A DNA stretch of 64,000 bases from Humisphaera borealis (GCF_015169395.1 NZ_CP063458.1:2232001-2296000), one strand, 5' to 3'; positions 52,897 to 61,419 are shown, counted from the stretch's first letter. A program made the numbers and translations. Notes: generated by a model not told the origin, from the letters alone.

Positions 52897-53038
52897 CAGC
52901 GCGAAGCGTCGTCGTCGTCCCTCTACGAAGGGCCACTTGATTTTTACCGTACATAATACTAACATGTATAATGTATGAAGTCAAGGGGCACTGCGTCATT
53001 GGCCACCTGCGGCACCACCGTGTGCAACGAGTCGTCTC

Positions 53039-53256
53039 GGGTTCGTTCGGCGAGATCTGGTGCCACGGGTCGCCGGTACTCCGGCGACCGTGCCAACGGC
53101 CCCTCCGCGCACGGGTCTGCGGCGTACCGCCGACCCGTGGCACCGCCTTGGGTTCGTTCGGCTATCTCGGGTTCGTTTGGCCGCCTTGGGTTCGTTCGGC
53201 CGTTCGCCAGGAAGATCGATTCCTGGGTTCGTTCGGCTGCGGCGGGTTCATTCGGC
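53039..53256. repeat. GGGTTCGTTYGGC repeat cluster B (6 copies)
   Basis: Direct copies at 53039-53051, 53150-53162, 53169-53181, 53188-53200, 53225-53237 and 53244-53256 (the last GGGTTCATTCGGC). The middle three are spaced exactly 19 nt apart, as are the last two. Same core as cluster A at 2117-2249. Confidence 0.9.
53061..53142. repeat. Composite palindrome, TGCCACGGGTCG family
   Basis: Outer arms TGCCACGGGTCG (53061-53072) and CGACCCGTGGCA (53131-53142) are exact complements. Inside are two smaller hairpins, CGCCGGTACTCCGGCG and GCGGCGTACCGCCG. It sits within repeat cluster B, between its first and second unit. Confidence 0.85.
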
Positions 53257-53458
53257 AGGAGATACCGTTGCGGATGTGAGATTCTCCCGGCCTCGTTCGG
53301 TGCCCAGGCCGGGAGTGAACCTTAGTTACAGACAGCCTCGACTACCGACCCGAGGCGCGGCATTCGTTTTCTTGCGATTTGCAGTGGATTGCAAAGGCGT
53401 GTAAAAACCGGGCGAAGCGACGGGGCTCGGGTCGGCGAAATCCGACCGGCGACTCCCG

Positions 53459-53486
53459 TTGCGTCAATCTAACCGCCTGTTTATAA
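53459..53486 (+). promoter_or_regulatory. Possible sigma70-type promoter for the DUF502 gene
   Basis: TTGCGT (53459-53464) and TTATAA (53481-53486) are separated by 16 nt, about 58 nt before the GTG start. Judged by eye only. Confidence 0.35.
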
Positions 53487-53544
53487 ACGCCTTACATGGA
53501 AGGGAGGATCCGCGACCCGATTCGGATCGTCCGCAGGATCTGTC

Positions 53545-54450
53545 GTGCAGAACAACGAATCGAGCCATCTCCCTGCCCCCTCACCGCGCCCGGGCGAACC
53601 GTCGGCTTCGGCCGAAACGCCCGCCATGCCACCAGTCGTTCCGGCCAGAACATCCTTCGGCGAAGACTTCCGGCGCTTCTTTGTGCGCGGATTGGCGACG
53701 CTGATGCCCACGCTGATCACGATCTGGCTGTTGACCTGGCTTTGGAACTTCCTCTGGAACTCCATCGGACAGCATGTGATTTTCGGCATCCGGTGGGTCT
53801 GGCTCCAGTTGGCCGAGGCGAAGGTTATCGATTACGTGCCGGCGGGATACATCCGCCATGCGATGGACGACGAAAAGTTTTCCGTCCGCATCCTGGGTGT
53901 CGGGCTGGCGATTCTGCTGGTCTACATCATCGGTGTGCTGGTGGGCAACCTGATCGGCCGGTGGTTTTATCGCCTCGGTGAATCGGCCGTGATGAAGGTC
54001 CCGCTGATCCGGGCGATCTACCCGGCGGTCAAGCAGGTGACCGACTTCGTGCTGGCGGACAAGAAAACGAACAAGTTCGCGGCGAGCCGGGTCGTCGCGG
54101 TGCAGGCGCGGGCCCAAGGCATCTGGTCGATCGGATTCGTGACCAACCAGGGCTACGGACCGCTAAACGAAGCAACCCGCGGCGACATGGTGACGGTCTT
54201 CATCCCTTCGACGCCGACGGCGTTCAGCGGATATGTGATCGTCGCCCACCGCGAATCGACGGTGGAACTACCACTGACGGTCGAAGAAGCGATGAGGCTG
54301 TTGCTGTCGGGTGGCGTGATCGTTCCGCCCCCCTCGAAGGAGCAGGATGCCGACGCCCTGCCGGACATGCCAGCAGGTGCAATCGCTGCTCGAAGCCCGG
54401 CAGAGTTGCAGGCACTGGTGGAATCGGCCGGAAGGAAGACGGCTGGTTAA
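53545..54450 (+). CDS. DUF502 family membrane protein
   Basis: A 301-residue inner membrane protein of the DUF502 family (PF04367). GTG at 53545 follows AGGATC. After a Pro-rich cytoplasmic N-terminus there are two membrane segments (about 48-71 and 115-137) and conserved family stretches: RRFFVRGLATLMPTLITIW, VPLIRAIYPAVKQVTDF, IGFVTNQG and VFIPSTPTAFSGYVIV. C-terminal tail is polar. Function is unknown; the family is widespread and sometimes linked to membrane-associated regulation. Confidence 0.92.
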   Translation: MQNNESSHLPAPSPRPGEPSASAETPAMPPVVPARTSFGEDFRRFFVRGLATLMPTLITIWLLTWLWNFLWNSIGQHVIFGIRWVWLQLAEAKVIDYVPAGYIRHAMDDEKFSVRILGVGLAILLVYIIGVLVGNLIGRWFYRLGESAVMKVPLIRAIYPAVKQVTDFVLADKKTNKFAASRVVAVQARAQGIWSIGFVTNQGYGPLNEATRGDMVTVFIPSTPTAFSGYVIVAHRESTVELPLTVEEAMRLLLSGGVIVPPPSKEQDADALPDMPAGAIAARSPAELQALVESAGRKTAG

Positions 54451-54716
54451 CCCGGGTGTCCTCGACGTCCGGAAATAGCCGCAGGCAAACGCTTCCGGGC
54501 TCGGAAAGCGTCCTGAAGAGTGGAGAGCCGGGATGAAAACCGGCGTCCGTGGGCGGTGCGGCAGAAAACCCGGTCCCTGCCGCAGGCCTTTGCTGTACAA
54601 TAAGATGCGACGCCGGCAACGATCGGATGTGCCGGCGCGATCGAAACGCTAACTGTTGAGCACCCCAGCTGTCGCCAACGCGACAAACGGGTGCGTAGGC
54701 CGGAAAGGAACGACAG

Positions 54717-55022
54717 ATGATTATCACGATCTCAGGTCGCCACATGGATGTGACCCCCGCGCTTAAGACGTTTGCCGAGGAGAAGGCTGGCAAACTGACC
54801 CGCTACTACGACCGCATCCAGGAAATCGAAGTGATCCTGGACGCCGGAAAAGGTGGCACGAATGTGGAAATGATCGTCAACGCCGAGCACAACGACGTCT
54901 TCATCGCCAAGGACAACGCTGAAGGCGATGCGTACGCCCAGATCGATGCATGCGTAGGCAAGCTCGAGCGTCAGTTGTCCGAACACAAGAAGAAGCACCG
55001 GAACCGTAAGCATCCGGAATGA
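54717..55022 (+). CDS. hpf: Ribosome hibernation promoting factor (short Hpf/RaiA)
   Basis: A 101-residue protein with AAGGAA at a good distance from its ATG. It starts ITISGRHMDVTPALKTFAEE and has RYYDRIQEIEVILD and an acidic-to-basic C-terminus (HKKKHRNRKHPE), typical of short Hpf/YfiA. It binds 16S rRNA in the decoding region and stops translation in stationary phase. It is followed by PTS genes (IIA, HPr, EI), the same linkage seen with rpoN/ptsN in Proteobacteria, but no rpoN is here. A possible -10 (TACAAT, 54596-54601) lies upstream. Confidence 0.95.
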   Translation: MIITISGRHMDVTPALKTFAEEKAGKLTRYYDRIQEIEVILDAGKGGTNVEMIVNAEHNDVFIAKDNAEGDAYAQIDACVGKLERQLSEHKKKHRNRKHPE

Positions 55023-55036
55023 AGCAGTAGGCCGAT

Positions 55037-55118
55037 GGCAGTAGGCAGAAATGTGCCACGCAGAGGTCGGACGATTCGCTGTTGCTGTTGAGGTTGATCC
55101 TCGTTTCTGACTACTGCC
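55037..55118. repeat. Paired inverted repeat between hpf and the IIA gene
   Basis: GGCAGTAGGCAGAAA (55037-55051) and TTTCTGACTACTGCC (55104-55118) are complements at 14 of 15 positions, with a 52-nt spacer. Confidence 0.7.
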
Positions 55119-55147
55119 TTGCGACTACTTTCCCTATCGAGCACCCT

Positions 55148-55615
55148 ATGAAACTGAAAGAATTCATCGTCGCCGACGCCATCGTCGCCGAGCTGAAGTC
55201 GAACGATCGTGACGGCGTCATCAATGAGCTGGTGACGTCACTGGCCGATGCCGGGGCAATCACCAAGGATGCCGTCCCGGCGCTGGTGGCGGCGCTGATC
55301 AAGCGTGAGCAGAACGGCTCCACCGGGTTCGGTAAAGGCGTTGCCGTGCCTCACGTGAAGCACGCGGGCGTGACCAAGATGGTCGGCACGGTGGGTCGCA
55401 GCGTATCGGGCGTCGATTTCGCCGCCCTTGACCATCAGCCGGTCTACAGCGTGGTGTTGCTGCTCAGCCCCGAGAACCAGCCACAGCAGCACCTGCAGGC
55501 GATGAATATCGTTTTCAGCAATCTGCAGAAGGATATGTTCCGGCGGTTCCTGCGGCAGAGCGACACGCGGGAGAAGATCCTGGATCTGATCGACGAAGCC
55601 GACGCGGGCAAGTGA
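55148..55615 (+). CDS. ptsN: PTS EIIA, nitrogen/fructose type (PtsN-like)
   Basis: A 155-residue EIIA of the fructose/mannitol/Ntr family. The ATG at 55148 starts at the family N-terminus (KLKEFIVADAIVAELKS). Active-site His69 lies in FGKGVAVPHVKHAGV, preceded by REQNGSTG. The C-terminus has QAMNIVFSNLQKDMFRRFL. It would accept phosphate from HPr. No EIIB or EIIC gene is nearby, so a regulatory (PTS-Ntr-like) rather than sugar-transport role is likely. Confidence 0.92.
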   Translation: MKLKEFIVADAIVAELKSNDRDGVINELVTSLADAGAITKDAVPALVAALIKREQNGSTGFGKGVAVPHVKHAGVTKMVGTVGRSVSGVDFAALDHQPVYSVVLLLSPENQPQQHLQAMNIVFSNLQKDMFRRFLRQSDTREKILDLIDEADAGK

Positions 55616-55621
55616 GAATCC

Positions 55622-55691
55622 AAGGATGAAGGCGGAAGGATGAAGGATGAACTACCGCCCGCTCCTTGTTCATCCTTCAGCACTCATCCTT
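55622..55691. repeat. Paired inverted repeat, AAGGATGA family (IIA-HPr gap)
   Basis: Left arm 55622-55643 (AAGGATGA-AGGCGG-AAGGATGA) and right arm 55670-55691 (TCATCCTT-CAGCAC-TCATCCTT) are inverted copies, 19 of 22 matching. Spacer 26 nt. A similar element is at 56027-56104. Confidence 0.8.
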
Positions 55692-55705
55692 CAGCATTTG
55701 ATTCC

Positions 55706-56023
55706 ATGCCTTTCGTCTCCCGCGACATCGTCGTCAGCAACAAGCTGGGTTTGCACGCCCGGCCGGCGATGCAGTTCGTCGATCTGGCCAACCAGTTCGC
55801 GAGCAACATCACCGTCCGCAAGGCGGCGATACCTGCCGGAGCGAACCCGGACGAGCAGCCCGCCGAAGATGCGGTGGATGCCGACGGCAAGAGCGTGATG
55901 CAGATGATCATCCTCGCCGCGACGGAGGGAACCACCCTCAAGATCGAGGCCGAAGGCGAAGACGCGGAAAAAGCGGTGCGTGAATTGGCAGAACTGTTTG
56001 ACAGCAAGTTCGGAGAAGAGTGA
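55706..56023 (+). CDS. ptsH: Phosphocarrier protein HPr with an insertion
   Basis: A 105-residue HPr. Phosphorylatable His17 is in NKLGLHARPAMQF and the regulatory-site-like Ser63 in DGKSVMQMIILAA. Compared with ordinary HPr (85-90 residues) there is an insertion of about 15 residues (IPAGANPDEQPAEDA, about 42-56) between the second strand and the Ser helix. Start at 55706 gives the canonical N-terminus. Lies between IIA and EI genes in one operon. Confidence 0.93.
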   Translation: MPFVSRDIVVSNKLGLHARPAMQFVDLANQFASNITVRKAAIPAGANPDEQPAEDAVDADGKSVMQMIILAATEGTTLKIEAEGEDAEKAVRELAELFDSKFGEE

Positions 56024-56026
56024 GAA

Positions 56027-56104
56027 GGAGAAGGATGAAGGATGAAAGCAGAAGGATGAACGTCCATCCTTCACTTCATCGTTCCGCCTTCCTCCTTCAT
56101 CCTT
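56027..56104. repeat. Paired inverted repeat, AAGGATGA family (HPr-EI gap)
   Basis: Left arm about 56031-56060 (AAGGATGAAGGATGAAAGCA...) and right arm 56075-56104 (...CTTCATCCTT) are inverted copies with 26 of 30 positions matching and a spacer of about 14 nt. Fills nearly the whole gap and ends 8 nt before the EI start. Confidence 0.8.
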
Positions 56105-56112
56105 ATCTGTAG

Positions 56113-57852
56113 ATGGAGATCAAGAAAGGCATCAGTGTCGCGCCCGGCGTGGTGATTGCCACGGCCGTTGTGCTGGACGCGGAAGACCTGGTCGTCCCCA
56201 AGCGTCATATTGACGCTTCGGAGGTCGCTCGGGAGATCCAGCGTCTGAGTGATGCCATTGGCCAGGCCGTCGTCGATCTCACCAAGCTGCGCGACGAAGT
56301 CACTGCGACGGCGGGCAAGGAAATCGGCGGCATTTTCGACGTCCACCTGGGGGTGCTCCGCGACCGCACGCTGGTGAACAGCGTTCTCACCGAGATCCAG
56401 GCGCAGCAGATCACCGCCGAGTACGCGGTTTCGGTCGTCATGCGCAAGTACCGGTCGAAGTTCGCGACAATGTCCGACCGCTACATGCAGGAGCGCGTCA
56501 AGGACATCGACGACATCGAGAAGCGGCTGCTTCGCGTGCTGATCGGCCAGAAGCACCAGGACCTGGCGCACCTCGACCAGCCGGTGGTGGTGATTGCCCA
56601 CGACCTGCTCCCCAGTCAGACAGCCGCACTCGACCGCAAACACGTTGTGGGGTTTGCCACCGACGTCGGCGGCCGCACAAGCCATACGGCGATCGTCGCC
56701 CGGGCGATGGGCATCCCGGCGGTGGTCGGCCTGGGGAACATCACGTCCGAAGCCAGCGGCGGCGACACGGTCATCATCGACGGCACTCGCGGTTACGTCA
56801 TCGTCAACCCCGACGCCGAGCAGCTCGCCGAGCACCGCGAGGCCGGCCGCAAGTTCATCGCTCACGAGAACACCCTCAAGGGCATTGCCAAGCAGCCGGC
56901 GATCACCAAGGACGGGCACGCGGTCATCCTGCAGGCGAACATCGAGTTCGCATCCGACATCGATGACGCGGTCGCCCATGGTGCCGAAGGGATCGGCCTC
57001 TACCGGACCGAGTTCCTCTACCTCGCGAGCACGAAGGAACCGACCGAAGAGGACCACTACGCGGCATACGCCGAGGCGATCCGCCGGCTCGGCGGCAAGC
57101 CCCTGGTCATTCGCACGCTGGACCTGGGCGCCGACAAGTACACCCAGGACCGCGCGGCCAACCCGGAGCGCAACCCGTTCCTGGGGGACCGCAGCATCCG
57201 GATGTGCCTGCACGACATCCCGATGTTCAAGCGGCAGTTGCGTGCGATCATGCGCGCGAGCGTTTTGGGCGACGTGCGGGTAATGTTTCCGATGATCTGC
57301 ACGCTGATGGAACTGCGGCAGGCGCGGATGATTCTCAACGATGTCATGGAAGAGCTCGAAGACGAGGGAGTCGAGTTCCGCCGCGACATTCCGATCGGCA
57401 TGATGGTCGAGGTCCCCAGCGTGGCGATCATGCCCGATGTGTTTGCCAAGGAGGTCAACTTTTTCTCGATCGGGACCAACGACCTGATCCAGTACACCCT
57501 TGCCGTCGACCGGACCAACGAGAAGGTGGCGGGGTTGTTTTGCCCCGCTCATCCGGCGGTGCTGAAACTGATACGTGATGTCATTCGCGCCGGCTCGCGC
57601 AACGGTATCAGTGTGAGTGTTTGCGGAGAGATGGCCGGCGATCCCTTGTACACCCTGCTGTTGTTGGGACTGGGCTTGAACAACTTCAGCATGAACGGAC
57701 CGGACGTTCCGGAGGTCAAAAAGGTTATCCGTTCGACCACGATTGAACACGCCCGACAGGTCGCACGCCGAGTCATGAGCTTTGACAGCGAGCGGCAGGT
57801 CATGCACTTTCTCCGCGAGGAAACGCGGAAGATTATTCCAGACGCTTTTTAA
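56113..57852 (+). CDS. ptsI: Phosphoenolpyruvate-protein phosphotransferase (PTS Enzyme I)
   Basis: A 579-residue Enzyme I that transfers phosphate from PEP to HPr. The start KKGISVAPGVVIATAV is canonical. The phosphorylated His191 lies in VGGRTSHTAIVARAMGIPAVVG. The PEP-binding barrel has GIGLYRTEFLYL, FLGDRSIRMCL, NFFSIGTNDLIQYTLAVDRTNE and the catalytic Cys in VSVCGEMAGDP. No GAF domain, so it is EI rather than PtsP. Length is normal. Fourth gene after hpf. Confidence 0.96.
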   Translation: MEIKKGISVAPGVVIATAVVLDAEDLVVPKRHIDASEVAREIQRLSDAIGQAVVDLTKLRDEVTATAGKEIGGIFDVHLGVLRDRTLVNSVLTEIQAQQITAEYAVSVVMRKYRSKFATMSDRYMQERVKDIDDIEKRLLRVLIGQKHQDLAHLDQPVVVIAHDLLPSQTAALDRKHVVGFATDVGGRTSHTAIVARAMGIPAVVGLGNITSEASGGDTVIIDGTRGYVIVNPDAEQLAEHREAGRKFIAHENTLKGIAKQPAITKDGHAVILQANIEFASDIDDAVAHGAEGIGLYRTEFLYLASTKEPTEEDHYAAYAEAIRRLGGKPLVIRTLDLGADKYTQDRAANPERNPFLGDRSIRMCLHDIPMFKRQLRAIMRASVLGDVRVMFPMICTLMELRQARMILNDVMEELEDEGVEFRRDIPIGMMVEVPSVAIMPDVFAKEVNFFSIGTNDLIQYTLAVDRTNEKVAGLFCPAHPAVLKLIRDVIRAGSRNGISVSVCGEMAGDPLYTLLLLGLGLNNFSMNGPDVPEVKKVIRSTTIEHARQVARRVMSFDSERQVMHFLREETRKIIPDAF

Positions 57853-57877
57853 ACGATTCTGTCCTTCGTCATCGGTT

Positions 57878-58013
57878 CTCAGTCCTTTGTTCCCGGCGTT
57901 ACGCCGCCACTCGTCGAGCCCAGCATCACTTGGGCGCTCCGAGGCAACGGCGGCGATATCGCTGACGACTTACCGGACACCAGGGGCCTGACAAGGGACA
58001 AACGACAAAGGAC
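57878..58013. repeat. Imperfect inverted words between ptsI and rne
   Basis: GTCCTTTGT (near 57881-57889) and ACAAAGGAC (near 58003-58011) are inverted, and GGACAAACGACAAAGGAC is a direct doubling near the RNase start. Weaker than the other pairs but the same style. It lies in the 171-nt gap before the RNase E/G gene. Confidence 0.5.
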
Positions 58014-58023
58014 CAAGAACACT

Positions 58024-61000
58024 GTGGCCAAAGAAATGCTGATTAACGTCTCCGAGGGCGAAGAATGCCGAATCGCCCTCGTCGAAGACGGCCGACTTGA
58101 AGAGCTTTACATCGAACGCACCAGTTCGACCTCTCACGTCGGCAACATCTACAAGGGAAAAGTCACCAACGTCGAAGCGAGCATCCAGGCCGCATTCATC
58201 GACTTCGGCCTCGGCCGCAATGGCTTCCTCCACGTTTCCGACCTGCTGCCCGACTACTTCGGTAAGAAGGGCGAAGACGTCGAGGAGTACGTTGGCAAGA
58301 AGATGGCCCGCCGCGACCGGCCGCCCATTCAACGTTGCCTCCGCCGAGGCGATGAAATCACCGTGCAGGTAATCAAGGAAGGCATCGGCACCAAGGGGCC
58401 GACCCTCAGCAGCTACCTGTCGGTCAGCGGCAAAATGCTGGTGATGATGCCGGGTGTCAGCGGTCGTGGCGTCAGCCGCAAGATCGAAGACGACCAGGAA
58501 CGCCGCCGGCTCAAGCAGATCCTCGATTCGCTCGATCCGCCGGAAGACTGCGGGTTCATCATCCGGACCGAAGCAGTCGGCAAGAGCAAGACCGACATCG
58601 AGCGCGACCTAAAGTACCTCGCTCGGCTCTGGGAGCAGATGAAGAAGAAGCGGGACGCGAGCAACGGCCCGACCGAGCTCTACACCGAAGGCGACCTGGT
58701 CACCCGGACCATCCGCGACGTGTTTAACACCGATGTCGATCGCGTGATCGTCGACAACGCCGATGTCGCCGAGCGCGTGCGCGATGTCGTCCGCCTGACG
58801 AGCCCCAAGGGCCAGGACAAGGTCGAGGTTCACGACAGCCCGATCCCGATGCTGCACAAGTACGGCATCGAGCGGGACATCGAGCTGATGTACAGCCGGC
58901 ACGTGCCGCTGCCCAGCGGCGGCTCGCTGGTGATTGACTCGACCGAGGCCGTCGTGGCGATCGACGTCAACAGCGGCAAGTTCCGCGACCACTCCGACGC
59001 CGAGACCACCGCCTTCAAGACCGACATGGAAGCAGCCGACGAGATTTGCCGGCAGCTCAAGCTGCGGGATCTGGGCGGCGTGATCATCTGCGACTTCATC
59101 GACCTGCGCTACGAGCGGCACCGCCGCGATCTGGAACAGCGCATCGTCGACAACTTCAAGAACGACCGCGCCAAGACCAAGGTGCTTCGGATGAGCCAGT
59201 TCGGCATCATCGAGATCACCCGTCAACGGATGCGGCCTTCGCTCAAACGGTCGGTGTACTTCGATTGCCCGCACTGCAAGGGTGCCGGGCTCGTCAAGAC
59301 GCCCGAAAGCATGAGCCTGGATGTCATGCGCCGCTTGGCGATCGCGATGAACGACCTGAAGGTGTTCCGCGCGGAGCTGGCCGTCTGCGGCGACGTGGCG
59401 ATCTATCTGAACAACAAGAAGCGCCGGGCGCTGGCCGACCTGGAAGACCGCACGAAAAAGCGCGTGCTGGTGAAGACCGACCCGACGCTCGGCATCGACG
59501 AGATGCGGCTCGATCTGTACGACAACCGCGACGGCATGGTGCTGCTGCCGGAACTCAGCGACGTGCTGACGAGCCACCCGCACACCAGCCAGTTGCACAC
59601 CCGCCCGCCGGGCAAGCACGCCCCGGGCAGCCCCGGTGGCGGTCGCGGCGACGCGCGTCGGGGTAGCGGCAGCAGGTCTCCCGAACAGCGACGCCAGGAA
59701 CGCGAACGCGAGCTGGCCGATGACCGCCTGGAGTTCGACGACGAGGAACGTGAACAGCACGGCGAACCACGTCGCGACGAACGTCCGCGCGACGAACAGG
59801 GTCGGGAAGAGCGGGGCCGTGACGAACGGGGCCGTGACGAACGCAAACCCGAAGGTCGCGGCAACCGCGACCGCAAAGAGCCGCGCCGAGATGATTCTCG
59901 GCGTGACGAACCGCGACGGGATGAACCGCGCAGGGACGATCGTCCGGCCCGGCCGGACAACCGAGGCGGGCCACGCGATCGCCAGTCGCCGCAACAGGGC
60001 GGCCGGGGCGAAGCGCGTCCCGACCGCCAGGGCGAACGCCGCGATGGCGGCGGGCGCGAAGGTGGCGGCCGTGACGGCGGTCTCCGTGATGGCGGTCCCC
60101 GTGACGGTGCGGCCCGAGATGGCGGCCAGCGAGACGGCCGACGCGACCAGCGCGATCCCCGGGATCGCGACCGCCCGCAGCGGCAGGACAATCGCGAAGA
60201 CAGCCGCGGACCCCGAAACGACGCCCCGCGCGGCGAACGCCCGCAGGGCAAGCCGCCCCGCGCCGAACTGCCGGCCGGCGGCCCGCCCGCCGACGTCGCA
60301 GGCGATGTCCATGGCGAAGGTAGTGGTGAGAACGGCGGCGAGAATGGAGGCGAGAACGGCGGACGTCGTCGTCGCCGCCGTCGTCGTCGCGGTCGCGGCC
60401 GAGGCCAGGGTCAGGGCCAGGGACCGAACTCGAATGAGCCGTTGACAGCGTTCGGCGACTACCCGGAGGAAGGCGACCGCCCCGCCGGCGAAGCCCCGTT
60501 CGGCGACGAAGACCAGTACGAAGAAGGCGCCGAAGCCGGTGAAGGCGAGGACGCCGAGGAAGTCGCCCAGAGCGACGACGGTCGCCGCGACAACCGCGAC
60601 GCCCGTAACGATCGAGGCGGCCAGCGCAACGATCGCCGCGAGTTCCCCAAGCCGCCGCCCCGTCAGGCCGACGAGCCGTCCGGTCCGACGGACGAACATC
60701 GCGATGACGACGACGACCTCGGTCCTGCACCCGAGCCGGTCGAGTCGGGATATGAGGAAGAGTACGACTACGGCGACGACGAAGAAGACGCCGATACGTC
60801 GGAAGATCGCCCGGCGGACGAAGGCGTTCGTGCCGACGTCGCAGCGCGTGACCAACGAGAGCCCGGCGAACCGGCTGTACCCGAAGTGACCGATACGCCC
60901 CGCGTGGAGGTCACGGCCGAGTCGCAAGCCCCGGTCGTCCAAGCTCCGGCAGAGGCCGAAGCCGAGACACCCGCCGACGGCGAAAAGCCCCGGCGACGAG

Positions 61001-61395
61001 GCACGTCGGGTCGAGCCAAGTCCGGTGCAGCGGCGGCGAAGAAGCCGGCCGCGACCGGTCGAGGTGGCAAGGCTGCCCCGGCCAAGCCGGCGGCCAAAGC
61101 CGCTCCGGCAAAAGCCAAGGGCAAGGCCACGGCGGCACCAGCGGCTTCCAAGAAGCGGACGGGCAAGAAGTCGGACGACAAGCCGACGGATGCACCGCGT
61201 GCCCGGATCGCCGAGGCGTCACCGGCAGTGGTAAAGCGTCGCGGTGCCGACAAGCACCTCGTCGCCGAGCCCGAGACCGAGGCCGAGTCGACGCCCGAAG
61301 TCGAAGTCGAACCCATCGCCGATATCGCCCCGCCGACCCCACGCCGGTCGCGGACGTATCGTGATCTCGACGCGATCCCGGACGACTACGATTGA
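58024..61395 (+). CDS. rne: Ribonuclease E/G with long Arg/Asp-rich and Ala/Lys-rich tail
   Basis: A 1,123-residue endoribonuclease starting with GTG. N-terminal catalytic part (1-515): S1 domain (VGNIYKGKVTNVEASIQAAF) with an insertion, catalytic Asp314 (VAIDVNSGKF) and Asp357 (IICDFIDLR), 43 residues apart as in Escherichia coli RNase E, and the zinc-link CPHCKGAG (Cys415, Cys418). The C-terminal 600 residues are low complexity: repeats of RDE/RDG/GRD (540-740), an ENGG repeat leading into an Arg tract (near 760-800), acidic stretches (810-960) and an Ala/Lys/Pro-rich part. This is the expected disordered scaffold for RNA and degradosome partners, but very long and charged. It ends before an intrinsic terminator. 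Confidence 0.93.
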   Translation: MAKEMLINVSEGEECRIALVEDGRLEELYIERTSSTSHVGNIYKGKVTNVEASIQAAFIDFGLGRNGFLHVSDLLPDYFGKKGEDVEEYVGKKMARRDRPPIQRCLRRGDEITVQVIKEGIGTKGPTLSSYLSVSGKMLVMMPGVSGRGVSRKIEDDQERRRLKQILDSLDPPEDCGFIIRTEAVGKSKTDIERDLKYLARLWEQMKKKRDASNGPTELYTEGDLVTRTIRDVFNTDVDRVIVDNADVAERVRDVVRLTSPKGQDKVEVHDSPIPMLHKYGIERDIELMYSRHVPLPSGGSLVIDSTEAVVAIDVNSGKFRDHSDAETTAFKTDMEAADEICRQLKLRDLGGVIICDFIDLRYERHRRDLEQRIVDNFKNDRAKTKVLRMSQFGIIEITRQRMRPSLKRSVYFDCPHCKGAGLVKTPESMSLDVMRRLAIAMNDLKVFRAELAVCGDVAIYLNNKKRRALADLEDRTKKRVLVKTDPTLGIDEMRLDLYDNRDGMVLLPELSDVLTSHPHTSQLHTRPPGKHAPGSPGGGRGDARRGSGSRSPEQRRQERERELADDRLEFDDEEREQHGEPRRDERPRDEQGREERGRDERGRDERKPEGRGNRDRKEPRRDDSRRDEPRRDEPRRDDRPARPDNRGGPRDRQSPQQGGRGEARPDRQGERRDGGGREGGGRDGGLRDGGPRDGAARDGGQRDGRRDQRDPRDRDRPQRQDNREDSRGPRNDAPRGERPQGKPPRAELPAGGPPADVAGDVHGEGSGENGGENGGENGGRRRRRRRRRGRGRGQGQGQGPNSNEPLTAFGDYPEEGDRPAGEAPFGDEDQYEEGAEAGEGEDAEEVAQSDDGRRDNRDARNDRGGQRNDRREFPKPPPRQADEPSGPTDEHRDDDDDLGPAPEPVESGYEEEYDYGDDEEDADTSEDRPADEGVRADVAARDQREPGEPAVPEVTDTPRVEVTAESQAPVVQAPAEAEAETPADGEKPRRRGTSGRAKSGAAAAKKPAATGRGGKAAPAKPAAKAAPAKAKGKATAAPAASKKRTGKKSDDKPTDAPRARIAEASPAVVKRRGADKHLVAEPETEAESTPEVEVEPIADIAPPTPRRSRTYRDLDAIPDDYD

Positions 61396-61419
61396 GTCGA
61401 GCGACATGCAGAAGCAACG

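Larger units (their letters stand above)
52897..53544. other. Intergenic region with repeat cluster B
   Basis: 648 nt without a convincing gene. It contains an AT-rich stretch (52938-52975, with TTTTTACCGTACATAATAC), six GGGTTCGTTYGGC-type repeats, an 82-nt composite palindrome, a CTCCCGGCC/GGCCGGGAG hairpin at about 53282-53311, and a putative promoter before the DUF502 gene. Open frames through it translate the repeats and are not believed. Confidence 0.6.

Noticed and set aside
53039-53256. CRISPR array
   Set aside because: The repeat core is only 13 nt, spacings vary (6 to 98 nt between copies), and no cas genes are present.
52971-53404. Short overlapping frames through repeat cluster B
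   Set aside because: They differ by frame, translate the repeats to GSFG/GFVW-type peptides and lack ribosome binding sites.
58609-60942. 777-codon open frame opposite the RNase E/G gene
   Set aside because: It is the antisense of the GC-rich, low-complexity tail; it has no family motif and the plus-strand protein is clearly real.
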